From: Dyadobacter sp.
GTDB taxonomy: Bacteria; Bacteroidota; Bacteroidia; Cytophagales; Spirosomataceae
Reading direction: 5' to 3'
NCBI RefSeq assembly: GCF_017744695.1
Contig: NZ_JAGIAS010000003.1
Location: 868,001 to 932,000, forward strand
DNA length: 64,000 nucleotides
Below are positions 35,410 through 44,319 of this stretch, piece after piece. Below the pieces are notes generated by a model. The model worked only from the letters and a program-made list of their open reading frames with translations. It was not told the DNA's origin and made no database searches. Positions within the stretch are counted from its first letter, which is position 1. The number at the start of each line of letters is the position of its first letter. A program made the position numbers and the translations under genes.

Positions 35410-36492
35410 CTACCTCGGTAATGTTTTGTAAAGCAGCACCCCGATCAGTGAAAATACGATATTAGGCAGCCACACGGCAAAAAGCGTATTGATCGTCCCC
35501 GCCTCGGCCACACCTTTGGATAACAAAAAGAAAAGGATGTAAATAAATGCCAGCATAAAACCCAGGGCAATCTGCCAACCTACCCCGCGACGGCTCTTTC
35601 GCGCCGAAACGATCACCCCGATCGCCGTCAGGATCAGGATCGCGAACGGTTGGGTGAAGCGGATATATTTTTCAATCAAATACACCTCCAAACCATCGGC
35701 ACCACGGCTTTTCAACAGCTCGATGTAGGCGTTCAGCTCCGGTAGCGTAAATGTTTCGTAGAGGTTATAATCGCTTTCGAAATCTTTGGGCGAGAGGTTA
35801 ATAGTCGTATCGATCTCCATTCCCCTGCTCAGCCGCTCGCCGAGACTATCGAGCGTCCGCACCTGGTAATTTTGAAGCGTCCATTTCTTCTTTTTCGGCT
35901 GCCAGACAATCTTCTCGGCATAAAACTTTTGAAGCAGTTTAGTGCCCTTGATCGTCTCCATCGTGAATTTATTCCCGGTCTGCGTCGTGGTGTTATAGCT
36001 TTCCAGATAGGCATACACGTCGGGCGCAATGGTAATATGCACGTTATGCCCGCTGAAATAGAATTCGTTTTTTACGTAAGTTTTTTCAAAACTGACGCGG
36101 ATTTTATTGGCCTTCGGCAAAACCCATCCTACCTGAATGAATGTCAGGATCCCCAGCACAACCGCCCCGGCCATATAGGGCATCAGCATCCGAGTGAAGC
36201 TTATCCCGCTGCTCAGCATGGCGATAATCTCCGTACGCGCGGCAATGCGCGAGGTGAAGAACACCGTGGCGATGAATACCATCAGCGGACTGATGTAATT
36301 GATCCAGTAAGGGATCAGATTGAGGTAATAATCGATGATGATCTCCCTGAGCGGTGCTTTCTTGTCGAGAAAGTCGTCCACCTTTTCGGTATAGTCGATC
36401 ATACAGATAATCAGTACGATGACGAACGCCACGAACACGTAGGTAATCAGGAAGTTTTTGATCAGGTACCGATCGAGGATTTTAAAGTTCAT
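35410..36492 (-). CDS. LptF/LptG-family permease (YjgP/YjgQ)
   Basis: 360 residues: three N-terminal helices (ILDRYLIKNFLITYVFVAFVI start), a periplasmic beta-jellyroll (about residues 130-260) and three C-terminal helices. The family start FKILDRYLIKNF and the MLSSGISFTRML coupling helix are visible. It forms part of the LPS exporter that takes lipopolysaccharide from the inner membrane to LptC/A. Only one such gene is here; the partner is elsewhere. It follows the DtxR-type regulator by 14 bp. Confidence 0.92.
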   Translation of the reverse strand: MNFKILDRYLIKNFLITYVFVAFVIVLIICMIDYTEKVDDFLDKKAPLREIIIDYYLNLIPYWINYISPLMVFIATVFFTSRIAARTEIIAMLSSGISFTRMLMPYMAGAVVLGILTFIQVGWVLPKANKIRVSFEKTYVKNEFYFSGHNVHITIAPDVYAYLESYNTTTQTGNKFTMETIKGTKLLQKFYAEKIVWQPKKKKWTLQNYQVRTLDSLGERLSRGMEIDTTINLSPKDFESDYNLYETFTLPELNAYIELLKSRGADGLEVYLIEKYIRFTQPFAILILTAIGVIVSARKSRRGVGWQIALGFMLAFIYILFFLLSKGVAEAGTINTLFAVWLPNIVFSLIGVLLYKTLPR

Positions 36493-36506
36493 GGCTGGCT
36501 AGGATC

Positions 36507-37169
36507 TCATCGGCGCTGTACCAGCAGGTTTTTAGACACTTCGAGACTGATAAACAACGTCGGGCCGCCGTTAATCTGTACGGACGCCGACTTGTCATAT
36601 TCATTAATTTCCTTCACCTCTATCACCGCACCGAGCGTAATCCCCGACCGATCAAGATGTTGCAGAAAAGAAGGCGCATGATCGAGTACTCCCATCATTA
36701 ACACTTTTTCACCAACGTGCACATCGGTAAGGATCAGATAATCGGGTTCGGTAAGGTTTCCTTTCGCGTCAGGAATGGGGTCGCCATGCGGATCGAACTT
36801 CGGATGCCCTAGAAATGCATCGAGTTTTTCCACCAATACTTCCGACGGGACGTGTTCCAGCTCCTCGGCAATGTCATGTACCTCGTCCCAGCCGAAACCC
36901 AGCTTTTCAACCAGAAAAACTTCCCAGAGGCGATGCTTGCGGATCACCTTGATCGCCACCTTCTCGCCACTTTCCGTCAGTGTTACGCCCTGGTATTTTT
37001 TATAATGGATCAATCCCTTGTCTGCCAGCTTGCGCAGCATGTCCGTCACCGATGCCGCACGCGTAGACGTGCTCTCCGCGAGCGCATTCGTGCTCACCTC
37101 GACCCCGTCACGTCCGGAAAGCGCGTGGATGATCTTTAAGTAATTTTCTTCTGTGAAAGAATTCTGCAT
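36507..37169 (-). CDS. DtxR/MntR-family metal-dependent transcriptional repressor
   Basis: 220 residues. N-terminal winged helix (TEENYLKIIHALSG, VSTNALAESTSTRAASVTDMLRKLADKGL), then the metal-binding dimerisation domain (RKHRLWEVFLVEKLGFGWDEVHDIAEELEHV with Glu and His ligands) and a C-terminal FeoA/SH3-like domain. Likely manganese- or iron-responsive. It is divergent from an Nramp transporter, and a palindrome TTTAGACTAACCTAAA lies between them, so it most probably represses that transporter. Mn versus Fe cannot be told from sequence alone. Confidence 0.93.
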   Translation of the reverse strand: MQNSFTEENYLKIIHALSGRDGVEVSTNALAESTSTRAASVTDMLRKLADKGLIHYKKYQGVTLTESGEKVAIKVIRKHRLWEVFLVEKLGFGWDEVHDIAEELEHVPSEVLVEKLDAFLGHPKFDPHGDPIPDAKGNLTEPDYLILTDVHVGEKVLMMGVLDHAPSFLQHLDRSGITLGAVIEVKEINEYDKSASVQINGGPTLFISLEVSKNLLVQRR

Positions 37170-37206
37170 GCCTTGTAAGCCCCGGTTACCAATCTTAAAT
37201 ATCCGG

Positions 37207-37214
37207 CAAAAGTA
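37207..37214 (-). promoter_or_regulatory. -7 box of the DtxR-type regulator gene
   Basis: On the minus strand TACTTTTG fits TAnnTTTG, giving a start near 37200 and a leader of about 30 nt. Confidence 0.5.
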
Positions 37215-37240
37215 CGATTTACTATCTGTAAATTAAAAAA

Positions 37241-37256
37241 TTTAGACTAACCTAAA
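37241..37256. promoter_or_regulatory. Putative DtxR/MntR operator
   Basis: TTTAGACTAACCTAAA is an interrupted palindrome (12 of 16 positions symmetric) that looks like the TTAGGTTAGCCTAA-type boxes bound by DtxR-family repressors. It lies between the two divergent -7 boxes and covers the -33 region of the Nramp promoter, where a bound repressor would block polymerase. Confidence 0.65.
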
Positions 37257-37275
37257 AATATATTAAGAATTTCCT

Positions 37276-37283
37276 TATCTTTG
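37276..37283 (+). promoter_or_regulatory. -7 box of the Nramp gene
   Basis: TATCTTTG fits TAnnTTTG. Transcription near 37290 means that a TTG start at 37300 would be almost leaderless, favouring the ATG at 37324. Confidence 0.6.
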
Positions 37284-37323
37284 TTTTCAGAGAACTAAAT
37301 TGTTTATTTCGGAGACTAAGGAA

Positions 37324-38673
37324 ATGATTGACGATTTAAAAATAGATAAGTCTTTGCAAGAGAAAACACCGGATCATAGCGGGCAACTTCGTTCGTTATC
37401 CGAAGTTCACTCCTCGATTTCGGTACCGGAAGGAGTTGGTTTCTGGAAAAAAATGGCCGCATTTGCCGGTCCGGGCCTGATGGTAGCGGTGGGCTACATC
37501 GATCCTGGCAACTGGGCCACCGATATTGAAGGCGGTTCGCGGTTTGGCTACACATTACTTTCCGTGATCCTGATATCGAACCTGTTTGCCATGCTTTTGC
37601 AGCATTTATCCCTCAAGCTCGGCATTGCTGCGGGCCGCGACCTAGCGCAAGCCTGCCGCGATTACTACTCGCGCCCGGTATCATTTATTCTCTGGATACT
37701 TTCCGAAATCGCCATCGCCGCCACCGACCTCGCCGAAGTGATCGGTTCCGCCATTGCACTGAACCTCCTTTTCGGCCTCCCTCTCCCCGTCGGCGTTGTG
37801 TTCACCGCATTCGACGTGCTGATTGTATTGTATTTCCAGCAAAAAGGGTTTCGCATTATTGAAAGCATTGTGGCCGGGTTGATGACCATTATCCTGCTGA
37901 GCTTTTTATACGAAATGATCGTTTCGCAGCCATCGCTGGCCGGTGTTATGGGTGGATTAGTCCCTAAAAAGGAAATCGTGACCGACCCGGGAATGCTTTA
38001 TATTGCCATTGGTATCCTCGGGGCCACCGTGATGCCCCACAACCTTTACCTGCATTCGAGCATTGTTCAGACCCGTAATTTCAAAAAAGATGAAGCGGGC
38101 AAACGTTCCGCAATCCGCTTCGCAACCATCGATTCTACCGTTTCGCTGGCGCTGGCTTTCTTCATCAACGGCTCCATTCTTATCCTGGCCGCGTCGGCAT
38201 TCCACGCCAACGGCCATTTCGAAATCGCCGATATCACCGACGCCTACCACCTGCTCGATCCCGTATTGGGCGTAAGCCTGGCCGGCATATTCTTCGCGCT
38301 TGCGTTACTCGCATCCGGACAGAGCTCCACGCTTACGGGTACCCTCGCAGGCCAGATCGTGATGGAAGGCTTCCTCAATATTCGTCTGAAACCCTGGATT
38401 CGCCGGCTGTTGACGCGCGGTATCGCCATTATTCCTGCGCTGATCGTCTCCTACCTGTACGGCGAGCGTGGTACGGCCGAATTGCTCGTACTCAGCCAGG
38501 TAATTCTTTCCCTGCAACTCAGCTTTGCCGTGGTACCACTGGTGTTCTTCACTTCGAACAGCAAAATCATGGGGCCGTTTGCCAATTCCAGGCTATTGAA
38601 CGCTGTAAGCTGGGTTATTGCGTTGATTATTATTGGGTTGAATGGATTTTTGTTGTGGGGGACGCTTGTTTAA
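37324..38673 (+). CDS. Nramp-family divalent metal transporter
   Basis: 449 residues, eleven-helix LeuT-fold proton-coupled Mn/Fe importer. The two metal-site motifs are intact: DPGN in IDPGNWATDIEGG on helix 1 and MPH in GATVMPHNLYLHSS on helix 6. Start at ATG 37324, preceded by GGAGACTAAGGAA, rather than the TTG eight codons earlier. Divergent from the DtxR-type regulator and probably repressed by it when metal is plentiful. Ends 18 bp from the convergent esterase gene. Confidence 0.94.
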   Translation: MIDDLKIDKSLQEKTPDHSGQLRSLSEVHSSISVPEGVGFWKKMAAFAGPGLMVAVGYIDPGNWATDIEGGSRFGYTLLSVILISNLFAMLLQHLSLKLGIAAGRDLAQACRDYYSRPVSFILWILSEIAIAATDLAEVIGSAIALNLLFGLPLPVGVVFTAFDVLIVLYFQQKGFRIIESIVAGLMTIILLSFLYEMIVSQPSLAGVMGGLVPKKEIVTDPGMLYIAIGILGATVMPHNLYLHSSIVQTRNFKKDEAGKRSAIRFATIDSTVSLALAFFINGSILILAASAFHANGHFEIADITDAYHLLDPVLGVSLAGIFFALALLASGQSSTLTGTLAGQIVMEGFLNIRLKPWIRRLLTRGIAIIPALIVSYLYGERGTAELLVLSQVILSLQLSFAVVPLVFFTSNSKIMGPFANSRLLNAVSWVIALIIIGLNGFLLWGTLV

Positions 38674-38691
38674 CGCCCCTCACAACGCATT

Positions 38692-40515
38692 TCAATTTTC
38701 TTTCAGGAGCCTTTTAACCGTATACAACTCGTTCACTTTTAAACGACAAAACAGCGTTTGCACTCCGAATCCCAGCTTGCCTGAAGAGTATTTCCATCGT
38801 CCCTTTGAATGCGGGTTGTCAACCAACGTTTTCAACACCCTGCCGCTCTCATCCATAAGTTCAAGCTTGACGTGGCTCCCATCCTCTTTCACATTGAATT
38901 CAATCTGAAATTCCTCCTGAAAAGGATTTGGAAAAGTTGTCAATCCTAGCAATTCGTCCTCATTTACAACCGGCTCCTCTATCTCTGCCGCAATCCGGTT
39001 AGATGCGTAACAATGTACCCAGGTAGCTGCCGATATGTGCCAGTTGCCTTTGCTGTCTTTAATGAAGCATTTGATATCGGAGTAGCAACTTTCTGTCGTA
39101 AATGTGTTCGTATTCGCTCCTGCGATTGGACTGTTGATGCTCGAACCCCAGCGGTATTCGACGTACCCTGCCGGAGCTATCAGATATCGTTTGTTTCCAT
39201 TGGTCGTATATGTAAGCTGAGGTACAAAGCCAGCAGAAATTCTGTTGCCGTTGTTTCCGATCGCATCAAACCATTTACCAGCGAGCCAGGTGAGAGCCCC
39301 GCTGTAATTTTCTTCGAAATGCGTACTGTCCCTTCGATACGTAATGCCTGCGATCGCTCCGCCACTTCCAACAATGTAATCCGTATCTGGTCCGCCAGTT
39401 GTCGATCCGCCAACCACAGCTCCTTGTCCAGAGCGAATCGTGTTATTTAATGGGCCATACTTACTGATAGTTGCTTTTGAAACTACCCAACTGAGAATAT
39501 TGGGATTAATGGTAGCTCCGAAATCGGACCTGGACTTGTTGATCACGAATTGTAATTTGGTCTGATAGTCGGCGGCACTGCTTGCTTTGTAGTTTGCGGG
39601 CACGTTATTATCTGAGTCCGCTTCACCCTGATGCCAAAGCACCATTCTGACACCATAAAGCGATGCGTAGCAATTTAGTGTAGAGCGCAGCGGTGTGTAT
39701 GGTTGTCCGTAGTAATCTGCCGGATTCACTGAACCTTGTTTGTAACCTAAACAAAATTGAGTCCCTCCGGTGTAAGGATTCGACGCAGCAAGCCCCTGCG
39801 CGCCCAAGTACCATTGCGTGATTGTGCTACCGCCTGACGCCGTGTTAAAAAAAGCTACCGGCATTCCACCATTTGCATCAGATATCTTCTTTCCAAGCAC
39901 TGCGTAGCACCAAACGTTATTTCCAGTCGGACCAAGCCTATTGTACTGCTTAGCTACGTCTGTGAGCGGATACATTTCTCCGAAATTATCGAGCAGATTT
40001 TTTGTACAGTTATAATCTTCATTGATACCGACAATCCATTCCGGGAAACCTGCCGTTGCCGGCAATTTCCACCCTCCCATCGGCTCAAACTGTCCGCCTA
40101 TTCCCTGGCCATTGGATTGTCCTGCAATGATAAAAACGTCCCCTACACCTACCTTGGAAGACGCATAAACAGCCCCGTTCAGCATAACCTCTACCAAATA
40201 CCAACCTTTTGTCAGCGTCGTCGTGGTGTAAAACATACCATTACCAGCCATCGACAAGTTGATTGTGGCCCCTTGCACATTAGGATTCACACTTAATGTC
40301 TTGATCTTGTAGCTAATTGTGGTCCCAGGCACGATTGCACCGTTCGCCCCAGTTCCCCAAACCAATTGCCCGGCGATCGTGACTGTTGCCTGATTATTAC
40401 CGTCCCGTTGAAGGACCGAGTTGTATTTTGGATAAGATAAACTAAGGTACTGCGCATGCACGATTTGTGACGTCAACGCAAGAATTGACAAAATAGTAGC
40501 CGATATATTTTTCAT
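38692..40515 (-). CDS. SASA-type carbohydrate esterase with T9SS sorting domain
   Basis: 607 residues. Signal peptide (MKNISATILSILALTSQIVHA then Gln), then an SGNH-fold sialate O-acetylesterase/acetylxylan-esterase-like domain with the nucleophile in FIIAGQSNGQGIGG and LWHQGEADSD as a later block. The last ~85 residues (LTTFPNPFQEEFQIEF to RLLKEN) form a type IX secretion C-terminal domain, so the enzyme is secreted or attached to the surface. The ATG at 40515 begins the signal peptide; longer reading frames lack one. Probably removes acetyl groups from glycans. It is 75 bp after the SGNH-like lipoprotein gene. Confidence 0.85.
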   Translation of the reverse strand: MKNISATILSILALTSQIVHAQYLSLSYPKYNSVLQRDGNNQATVTIAGQLVWGTGANGAIVPGTTISYKIKTLSVNPNVQGATINLSMAGNGMFYTTTTLTKGWYLVEVMLNGAVYASSKVGVGDVFIIAGQSNGQGIGGQFEPMGGWKLPATAGFPEWIVGINEDYNCTKNLLDNFGEMYPLTDVAKQYNRLGPTGNNVWCYAVLGKKISDANGGMPVAFFNTASGGSTITQWYLGAQGLAASNPYTGGTQFCLGYKQGSVNPADYYGQPYTPLRSTLNCYASLYGVRMVLWHQGEADSDNNVPANYKASSAADYQTKLQFVINKSRSDFGATINPNILSWVVSKATISKYGPLNNTIRSGQGAVVGGSTTGGPDTDYIVGSGGAIAGITYRRDSTHFEENYSGALTWLAGKWFDAIGNNGNRISAGFVPQLTYTTNGNKRYLIAPAGYVEYRWGSSINSPIAGANTNTFTTESCYSDIKCFIKDSKGNWHISAATWVHCYASNRIAAEIEEPVVNEDELLGLTTFPNPFQEEFQIEFNVKEDGSHVKLELMDESGRVLKTLVDNPHSKGRWKYSSGKLGFGVQTLFCRLKVNELYTVKRLLKEN

Positions 40516-40590
40516 AAGATGTGTGTTTAAGGCACGCAGAGGTTCGATCCCGAAAACTATCCGGGAAAGCATCTGCATACATTGTTTCGT

Positions 40591-42033
40591 TTATTTTGAA
40601 GAAATAACCTCTATGAATTCGCTCACGTTGATCAGCGGGATTTTAGCATCGTATTTGAGGTTAATTGCCTTTACTACTTCGTTGGCTATCACAGCCTGGC
40701 CTAACGGAGTAGGATAAATGCCGTCGGACGAGAAAAAATTACCTTTGATTGATCCATCAATTTTTAGACCATTATCGGTAACGTAGACGCCGTCATTAAT
40801 TCTTTTATAGATCGCATGAAGGTCTACGAGCGCCAGATTGTATTTATCCGCAAACTTTCGAACACTTGGATTGACAACTCTTTCAGGATCTGCAAACCAC
40901 GCTTCTCCCTGGTCAATGATATCCATGTCGTTTATCTGTCCTTGAATGGGCTTTCCCTTTTCCGCAGTTCCAAATACCCCCTCTGTGTATTTAGTCGGTT
41001 TCAGATAAAATTCCTGCGTGTGGTTTGCGACAACCGCACTGTTTGTTATCCAATAAACCATAGATATCGAGGGGACCATTTTTTTCAAAACCTCAACATC
41101 ATACCATTTCATGAACCCCCAATGCTTGAAATGCGGAATTGTGAAAACCACGCCCTTTTGCCCCTTACTCACTATTCCGTCCATCGCATATGTAGGTACG
41201 CTGGCGTAATTGGCTAGCGAAAACCTTTCATCAAGGCGCGGCTGATTAATAATCCAATTCGCAAAAGCATCATAGAAGTCCTCCATGATCACGAAATCAT
41301 ATTTTTGCTTCTGCTGAATCGATTTCAAAAGCGTGGTATCCTTCGTTATTTTGTAGGAACTGAAACGCGACGAATACGCCTGCGACTTACAATCGGGACA
41401 ATACGGATAGCTGGCCCCGATCGTGCCGCCATTGGGGAATGCAAAATTGTGAATCAAGCCCGGGAAAGGTGTCATTTTGACCGGCTCCCCCGGTTCCAGA
41501 TGCGCAAGATCGTTCGTCACTTCCAGCCAACGCGGGAAATCTCCATTCGGCTCTCCGTAGAGAAAGATGCCTGTGCCATTCGCCTCATCTTCATTGAGCA
41601 ACGGTGTTTTGAAATCCGCAATTCCCATTTGCCGGGCAACCAGATTAGGATATGCAAATTGCTGAGCCTCTCTGTTGAGTCCACCATTGCTTACGCCGGC
41701 TGTAAGACCACCACCAAAGGAAACCACTACTGGCACCTCCCCGTTTTTTGTAATAGTCCCAAGGTACGGCTTCTCAAGCGGTCGCGAAAACCATCTACCG
41801 GCGTCGTATTTCGACTCGTAAGTGGTCGTTCCGGTAATAAACATCGGGTCAGAAATGGTGGGAAGCTGCGACGGCAAAAGACGTTCCGGCTCACCCGGTG
41901 TAGTCGGAGTCCCCGGCGGATCGTTCTGTTCGTCAACAGGCTCAACGGGTGGCGAGCCCTTCGGCGCGTCTTGCGCGCAGCTTACAAACAACAAAAACAG
42001 GCAGGCAACGCCCGTAAATACGTACTTCTTCAT
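40591..42033 (-). CDS. SGNH/GDSL-like lipoprotein lacking catalytic Ser and His
   Basis: 480-residue lipoprotein (FVSC, Cys19; then a Pro/Glu-rich linker). It resembles Cytophagales SGNH hydrolase lipoproteins: VVSFGGGLTAGVSNGG aligns with the GNSLTAG nucleophile block, FAYPNLVARQMG and SSDGIYPTPLGQAVIANEV with the DGxHPTxxG block. However the nucleophile serine position is Gly109 and the histidine position is Tyr440. The codons (GGT and TAT) were checked in the nucleotide sequence. It is therefore probably non-catalytic, perhaps a glycan-binding or scaffold protein. The upstream TTG is ignored; ATG at 42033 is used. Next gene is the T9SS esterase. Confidence 0.75.
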   Translation of the reverse strand: MKKYVFTGVACLFLLFVSCAQDAPKGSPPVEPVDEQNDPPGTPTTPGEPERLLPSQLPTISDPMFITGTTTYESKYDAGRWFSRPLEKPYLGTITKNGEVPVVVSFGGGLTAGVSNGGLNREAQQFAYPNLVARQMGIADFKTPLLNEDEANGTGIFLYGEPNGDFPRWLEVTNDLAHLEPGEPVKMTPFPGLIHNFAFPNGGTIGASYPYCPDCKSQAYSSRFSSYKITKDTTLLKSIQQKQKYDFVIMEDFYDAFANWIINQPRLDERFSLANYASVPTYAMDGIVSKGQKGVVFTIPHFKHWGFMKWYDVEVLKKMVPSISMVYWITNSAVVANHTQEFYLKPTKYTEGVFGTAEKGKPIQGQINDMDIIDQGEAWFADPERVVNPSVRKFADKYNLALVDLHAIYKRINDGVYVTDNGLKIDGSIKGNFFSSDGIYPTPLGQAVIANEVVKAINLKYDAKIPLINVSEFIEVISSK

Positions 42034-42276
42034 CAACTTGTTGATTAAAGTGAGAAATGATCGAGAAGTTGGGAACGTTGCCTACGGGAAAGAATATAGA
42101 GTCTGATAATAGAGGACCGTTAGTCAATCACCATCGCTAATATATAAAAATTATTTAATCAAGAATACATATAACTATTTTAATAACCACAGTTATCGGA
42201 TCGAAAATTTAATGCTACCTTCAGGAACCTTTTTCTCCGCGGTTTCCTAACTTTCGCCGTTTTTCATAAAAGGTGG

Positions 42277-44223
42277 ATGGAATCAAAACACAAAGTTGAC
42301 AAGGTAACGGCCGCCGGGCTTCTGGTGGCGTTCGGCATTATATACGGTGACATCGGTACGTCGCCACTTTATGTAATGCAGGCGATTATCGGGAGCGAGG
42401 TAATATCCGAAGAAATTATCTACGGCGCATTATCCTGTATATTCTGGACACTCACGCTCCAAACAACCGTCAAATACGTTGTTTTGATCCTCCGGGCCGA
42501 TAACCGGGGAGAAGGAGGTATTTTCGCCTTGTACGCATTGGTAAGGAAGCACGCCAAATGGCTGACTGTACCGGCCATTATCGGAGGAAGCACCCTTCTT
42601 GCCGACGGTATTATCACTCCACCCATTTCCGTTGCGTCCGCAGTAGAGGGTTTGAGACTGCTATACCCCAATATCCAAACCATTCCCATTGTGCTGGGTA
42701 TTCTGACTGCGATTTTCTTGATCCAGGCATTCGGTACCAAAATCGTAGGGCGCACTTTCGGGCCTTTGATGGTAACCTGGTTTGTGATGCTTGGTGTCCT
42801 GGGGGTTTATCAGATTTTAGAACATCCCGGCATATTCAAAGCATTCAATCCGTTTTACGGCTATCAGTTGTTAACGAAGCACCCAGGCGGCTTCTGGATG
42901 CTTGGTGCGGTATTTCTTTGCACCACGGGCGCCGAGGCACTTTACACCGACTTGGGGCACTGTGGCAGAGGGAATATCCGCGTAAGCTGGATTTTCGTCA
43001 AATCATGTCTGATACTCAACTATTTCGGTCAGGGCGCCTGGCTGTTGTCCGAAACCGGCAATTTGTTGAGCGGACGCAAGCCTTTCTATGAAATCATGCC
43101 GGAATGGTGGCTTCTGCCCGGTATCGTCATTGCGACTTCGGCCGCCATCATAGCCAGTCAGGCGTTGATATCCGGATCATTTACACTCATTTCAGAAGCG
43201 ATCAGGCTTAACTTCTGGCCGAAAGTCCGGCTTATCTATCCCAGTGATCAAAAAGGACAGCTCTATGTCCCCAGCATTAACTGGTTGCTATTGCTAGGCT
43301 GCGCAGCGGTTGTGCTATATTTCAAAGAGTCGGCCAATATGGAGGCCGCGTACGGGTTAGCGATCACCCTCACGATGATCATGACCACGATCCTGATGTC
43401 ATATTACCTTTATGTCAAAAGGGTGAATTTGTGGATCGTCATCCTTTTTATGCTGCTATACCTTTCCATTGAAGGTGCTTTCCTCGGCGCTAACCTCCTG
43501 AAATTCACGCACGGAGGCTGGTTCACGATTATGGTAGGCACGTTGGTAGCGGGTTTGATGGCAGTATGGCTCAAAGCGTTTTACATCAAACTCAGGCTCA
43601 CTGAATATACCAAGCTCGAAAAATACCTGCCCGCATTGCACGAGCTGAGCCGTGATATCAGTATTCCAAAGTACACCACCCACCTCGTTTTCATGACCAA
43701 CGCCTCCCGCGCGACGGAAATCGAAACAAAGGTCATTTACTCTATTTTCCAAAAGCGCCCGAAACGTGCCGATGTGTACTGGTTCATTCACGTCGACATT
43801 ATGGATGATCCTTATACCATGGAATACAAGGTGTTGTCCGATGAAGACCACCATGACAATGTCATCAAAATCAACTTCCGGCTAGGTTTCCGCGTCGATC
43901 AGCGGATCAATATGTTCTTCCGGAAAGTGGTCGAGGATATGGTTCTAAACAAGGAAGTGGACATTACCAGCCGGTACGAATCACTGAGCAAACAGAACAT
44001 TACCGGTGATTTCCGTTTTGTGGTGCTGGAAAGGTTCCTTTCATTTGAAAACGACCTGCCGTTCCTGGAACAGCTGGTAATGAAAACCTATTTCTTTGTC
44101 AAGGATTTCACGACACCGGAAGACAAATGGTTCGGGCTCGACAGCAGTTCAGTCAAAATAGAGAAAGTACCGCTCATTATCCGGCCGGTCGAAAACGTCA
44201 AATTAAGGCGCGTTTTCCACTGA
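42277..44223 (+). CDS. kup: Kup potassium uptake transporter
   Basis: 648 residues, twelve helices plus a cytoplasmic C-terminal domain of about 190 residues. Typical start GLLVAFGIIYGDIGTSPLYVMQAI, followed by GEGGIFALYALVR and TTGAEALYTDLGHCGR on helices of the transport core. Proton-coupled K+ importer in the inner membrane. Divergent from the SGNH-like lipoprotein with 243 bp between; TAACTTTC at 42248 is a weak -7 candidate. A strong terminator follows the stop codon. Confidence 0.97.
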   Translation: MESKHKVDKVTAAGLLVAFGIIYGDIGTSPLYVMQAIIGSEVISEEIIYGALSCIFWTLTLQTTVKYVVLILRADNRGEGGIFALYALVRKHAKWLTVPAIIGGSTLLADGIITPPISVASAVEGLRLLYPNIQTIPIVLGILTAIFLIQAFGTKIVGRTFGPLMVTWFVMLGVLGVYQILEHPGIFKAFNPFYGYQLLTKHPGGFWMLGAVFLCTTGAEALYTDLGHCGRGNIRVSWIFVKSCLILNYFGQGAWLLSETGNLLSGRKPFYEIMPEWWLLPGIVIATSAAIIASQALISGSFTLISEAIRLNFWPKVRLIYPSDQKGQLYVPSINWLLLLGCAAVVLYFKESANMEAAYGLAITLTMIMTTILMSYYLYVKRVNLWIVILFMLLYLSIEGAFLGANLLKFTHGGWFTIMVGTLVAGLMAVWLKAFYIKLRLTEYTKLEKYLPALHELSRDISIPKYTTHLVFMTNASRATEIETKVIYSIFQKRPKRADVYWFIHVDIMDDPYTMEYKVLSDEDHHDNVIKINFRLGFRVDQRINMFFRKVVEDMVLNKEVDITSRYESLSKQNITGDFRFVVLERFLSFENDLPFLEQLVMKTYFFVKDFTTPEDKWFGLDSSSVKIEKVPLIIRPVENVKLRRVFH

Positions 44224-44244
44224 TTACCGCGCTGAACATCTTTG

Positions 44245-44289
44245 AAAGGATCGATATTGCCAGTAACATTGCCGGTATCGATCCTTTTT
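44245..44289 (+). terminator. Rho-independent terminator of kup
   Basis: Perfect 12-bp stem AAAGGATCGATA / TATCGATCCTTT followed by TTTTTC, 21 bp after the kup stop. Because it lies at the beginning of the open frame of the next gene, that gene must start further downstream. Confidence 0.9.
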
Positions 44290-44319
44290 CTTTTTCAAAC
44301 TATTCCCTTTGCTAATCCA

